IMG/VR virus record: IMGVR_UViG_3300011115_000698
Coordinates: 1 to 36,695 of that record
DNA: 36,695 nucleotides
Direction: 5' to 3' (one strand)
From: a virus
Made by a program: the position numbers and the translations under genes. This document shows positions 35,926 to 36,695 of this stretch, one piece after another (position 1 is the stretch's first letter; each line of letters opens with the position of its first letter). The notes under the pieces were generated by a model, which worked only from the letters and a program-made list of their open reading frames with translations, ran no database searches and was not told the DNA's origin.

Positions 35926-36222
35926 TTATTTCACAAATATTTGTTTATATTTTTTCAACGCGTTTTGTTTATTCAATGCAGTAATGTAAAAACAATTTTC
36001 TTTAATTTTTAATTTCTTTTTCCTTTCGTAGCTATTTGAAAACATTGTTATATAGTCGTCGAAGTATTCGGCCTCTATTATTTCGTTTGTAAGCTTGTTT
36101 ATTTGCCAACATTTATGTCCCCTTTGCGGGTTTATACTTCCTATTTTTTTTAATTCTTTTTTTATAGGCTTTACGGCTTTAATTTCCTCCGAAACTTTAC
36201 TATATTGTTCTAATTCCTTCAT
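35926..36222 (-). CDS. Hypothetical Lys-rich protein, 98 aa
   Basis: MKELEQYSKVSEEIKAVKPI, then KKIGSINPQRGHKCWQINKL, EAEYFDDYITMFSNSYERKK and an end with ALNKQNALKKYKQIFVK. Very basic with a central aromatic stretch. No domain recognised. Starts three bases after the upstream gene. Could bind nucleic acid; nothing specific. Confidence 0.65.
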   Translation of the reverse strand: MKELEQYSKVSEEIKAVKPIKKELKKIGSINPQRGHKCWQINKLTNEIIEAEYFDDYITMFSNSYERKKKLKIKENCFYITALNKQNALKKYKQIFVK

Positions 36223-36225
36223 AAA

Positions 36226-36438
36226 TTAATTTTTATTAATTTTCAGTGTATAAGTCGTTTCGTTACCCTCATAAATTTTTCTTTTTTGCCATTGAAAACG
36301 GGGCTCAGGTTTATTTAATTCATTTAAAATTAATTCAATTGCATTTATTAGGTTTTCACTTTTTATATTTGTTATTTCAGCGCCTAAAATATTTTTTTTG
36401 TGTATTCTTAAAATGTCAATTGCTTCGTAAATTGTCAT
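36226..36438 (-). CDS. Hypothetical protein, 70 aa
   Basis: MTIYEAIDILRIHKKNILGA followed by NLINAIELILNELNKPEPRF and a basic end (RFQWQKRKIYEGNETTYTLK). Short helical protein without known motif. It follows the junction-spanning gene by nine bases in the same direction, linking the accessory array to the genes before the terminase. Confidence 0.65.
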   Translation of the reverse strand: MTIYEAIDILRIHKKNILGAEITNIKSENLINAIELILNELNKPEPRFQWQKRKIYEGNETTYTLKINKN

Positions 36439-36447
36439 AATATTTTT

Positions 36448-36695
36448 TTATATGGTTGTCGGTTTTTCCGACATACCACTTCCCTTACCTCCATAAGTTT
36501 CAGCAAAGTAATCTTCTGCTTTTTCTTTATGAGTTTTATGTAAAAGTTTGTTTTTGCAACCATTACAATAAGCATCTATTATCTGTTGCTCAAATATTTT
36601 GTTGGCTTGTTCTACCAATTCATTAATTCTTTTTTCTTGAAGACTATTTTTAGATATTGCTAAGATTCTTTTATTAGTGTAATTTGGTCTGTCAA
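36448..36695 (-). CDS. Small accessory protein, C-terminal part (junction gene)
   Basis: This is the continuation of the frame beginning at 133; because of the 90-base terminal repeat, residues before the right end are the same as those encoded by 1-90. The C-terminal part has ANKIFEQQIIDAYCNGCKNK, KTHKEKAEDYFAETY and ends SEKPTTI. The two cysteines (C-N-G-C) could bind a metal. The AETYGGKGSG segment is repeated in the protein at 327-824. Confidence 0.85.
   Translation of the reverse strand, partial: DRPNYTNKRILAISKNSLQEKRINELVEQANKIFEQQIIDAYCNGCKNKLLHKTHKEKAEDYFAETYGGKGSGMSEKPTTI
36477..36516 (-). repeat. Diverged direct repeat with 581-620
   Basis: Partner of the 40-base repeat at 581-620, in the same orientation, encoding the DYFAETYGGKGSG segment of the junction gene. 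Confidence 0.8.
36606..36695. repeat. Direct terminal repeat, right copy (90 bp)
   Basis: Exact copy of bases 1-90. Read together with the left copy it restores the frame of the gene that crosses the ends, as expected for a circular molecule opened at an arbitrary place. Confidence 0.95.

Overview
The window is the near-complete genome of a contractile-tailed bacteriophage (myovirus morphology) of a Bacteroidota host, most likely Flavobacteria-like. The evidence for the host is the AT-rich sequence, promoter-like sites of the Bacteroidota type (TTTG, about 19 nt, TAnnTTTG), A-rich leaders in place of Shine-Dalgarno sites, and small protein types that I recognise from Bacteroidota phages. Every convincing gene lies on the minus strand, so transcription runs from high to low coordinates. 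The first 90 bases (1-90) are repeated exactly as the last 90 (36606-36695), and one open gene runs across the junction. The molecule is therefore a circle or circularly permuted unit of about 36,605 bp cut inside a gene.

The circle reads as one transcriptional round. It begins at a promoter near 9.78 kb and ends at a terminator at 9.90-9.93 kb, both inside the largest gene-free stretch (9726-9970, 245 bp). No gene-free stretch exceeds 300 bp. The early/middle genes (9.7 kb down to 2.1 kb) encode small unknown proteins, a RecT-like annealing protein, a coiled-coil protein, a PD-(D/E)XK exonuclease, a NinG-like protein, a DUF1376-type replication protein and a DnaB-type helicase. From 2.1 kb through the junction to 35.2 kb there is an array of small accessory proteins, several of them apparent paralogues, plus small membrane proteins.

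The late genes run from 35.1 kb to 10 kb: a DUF5681 (small-terminase-like) protein, an HNH endonuclease, the large terminase (with an apparent one-base frameshift in its ATPase motif), a gp36-like connector, a Mu gp29-like portal, a Mu F-like head protein fused to an HExxH domain, a Dps-like protein, a Mu G-like protein, a tail-completion protein, a P2-like J-I-H baseplate/fibre block, a ClpP-like protease-scaffold, the capsid protein, sheath, tube, a frameshifted tail chaperone pair, tape measure, hub, spike, a gp25-like wedge, a gpX-like protein, a large fibre-like protein with a signal peptide, two small holin-like membrane proteins, a u-spanin and a T4-type lysozyme.

No integrase, transposase, recognisable repressor, tRNA or CRISPR array was found. 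The head genes are Mu-like but the Mu transposition module is absent. The most interesting points are the frameshift in the TerL P-loop, a classical -1 programmed frameshift for the tail chaperone, the metalloprotease-like fusion on the F protein, a Dps-like gene that keeps the ferroxidase ligand spacing, a single-protein spanin, a duplicated leader element with a covarying stem, an 18-bp element shared by two promoters, and a baseplate cluster split across the genome. Protein family names are from recognition of motifs and gene order; no database search was run.
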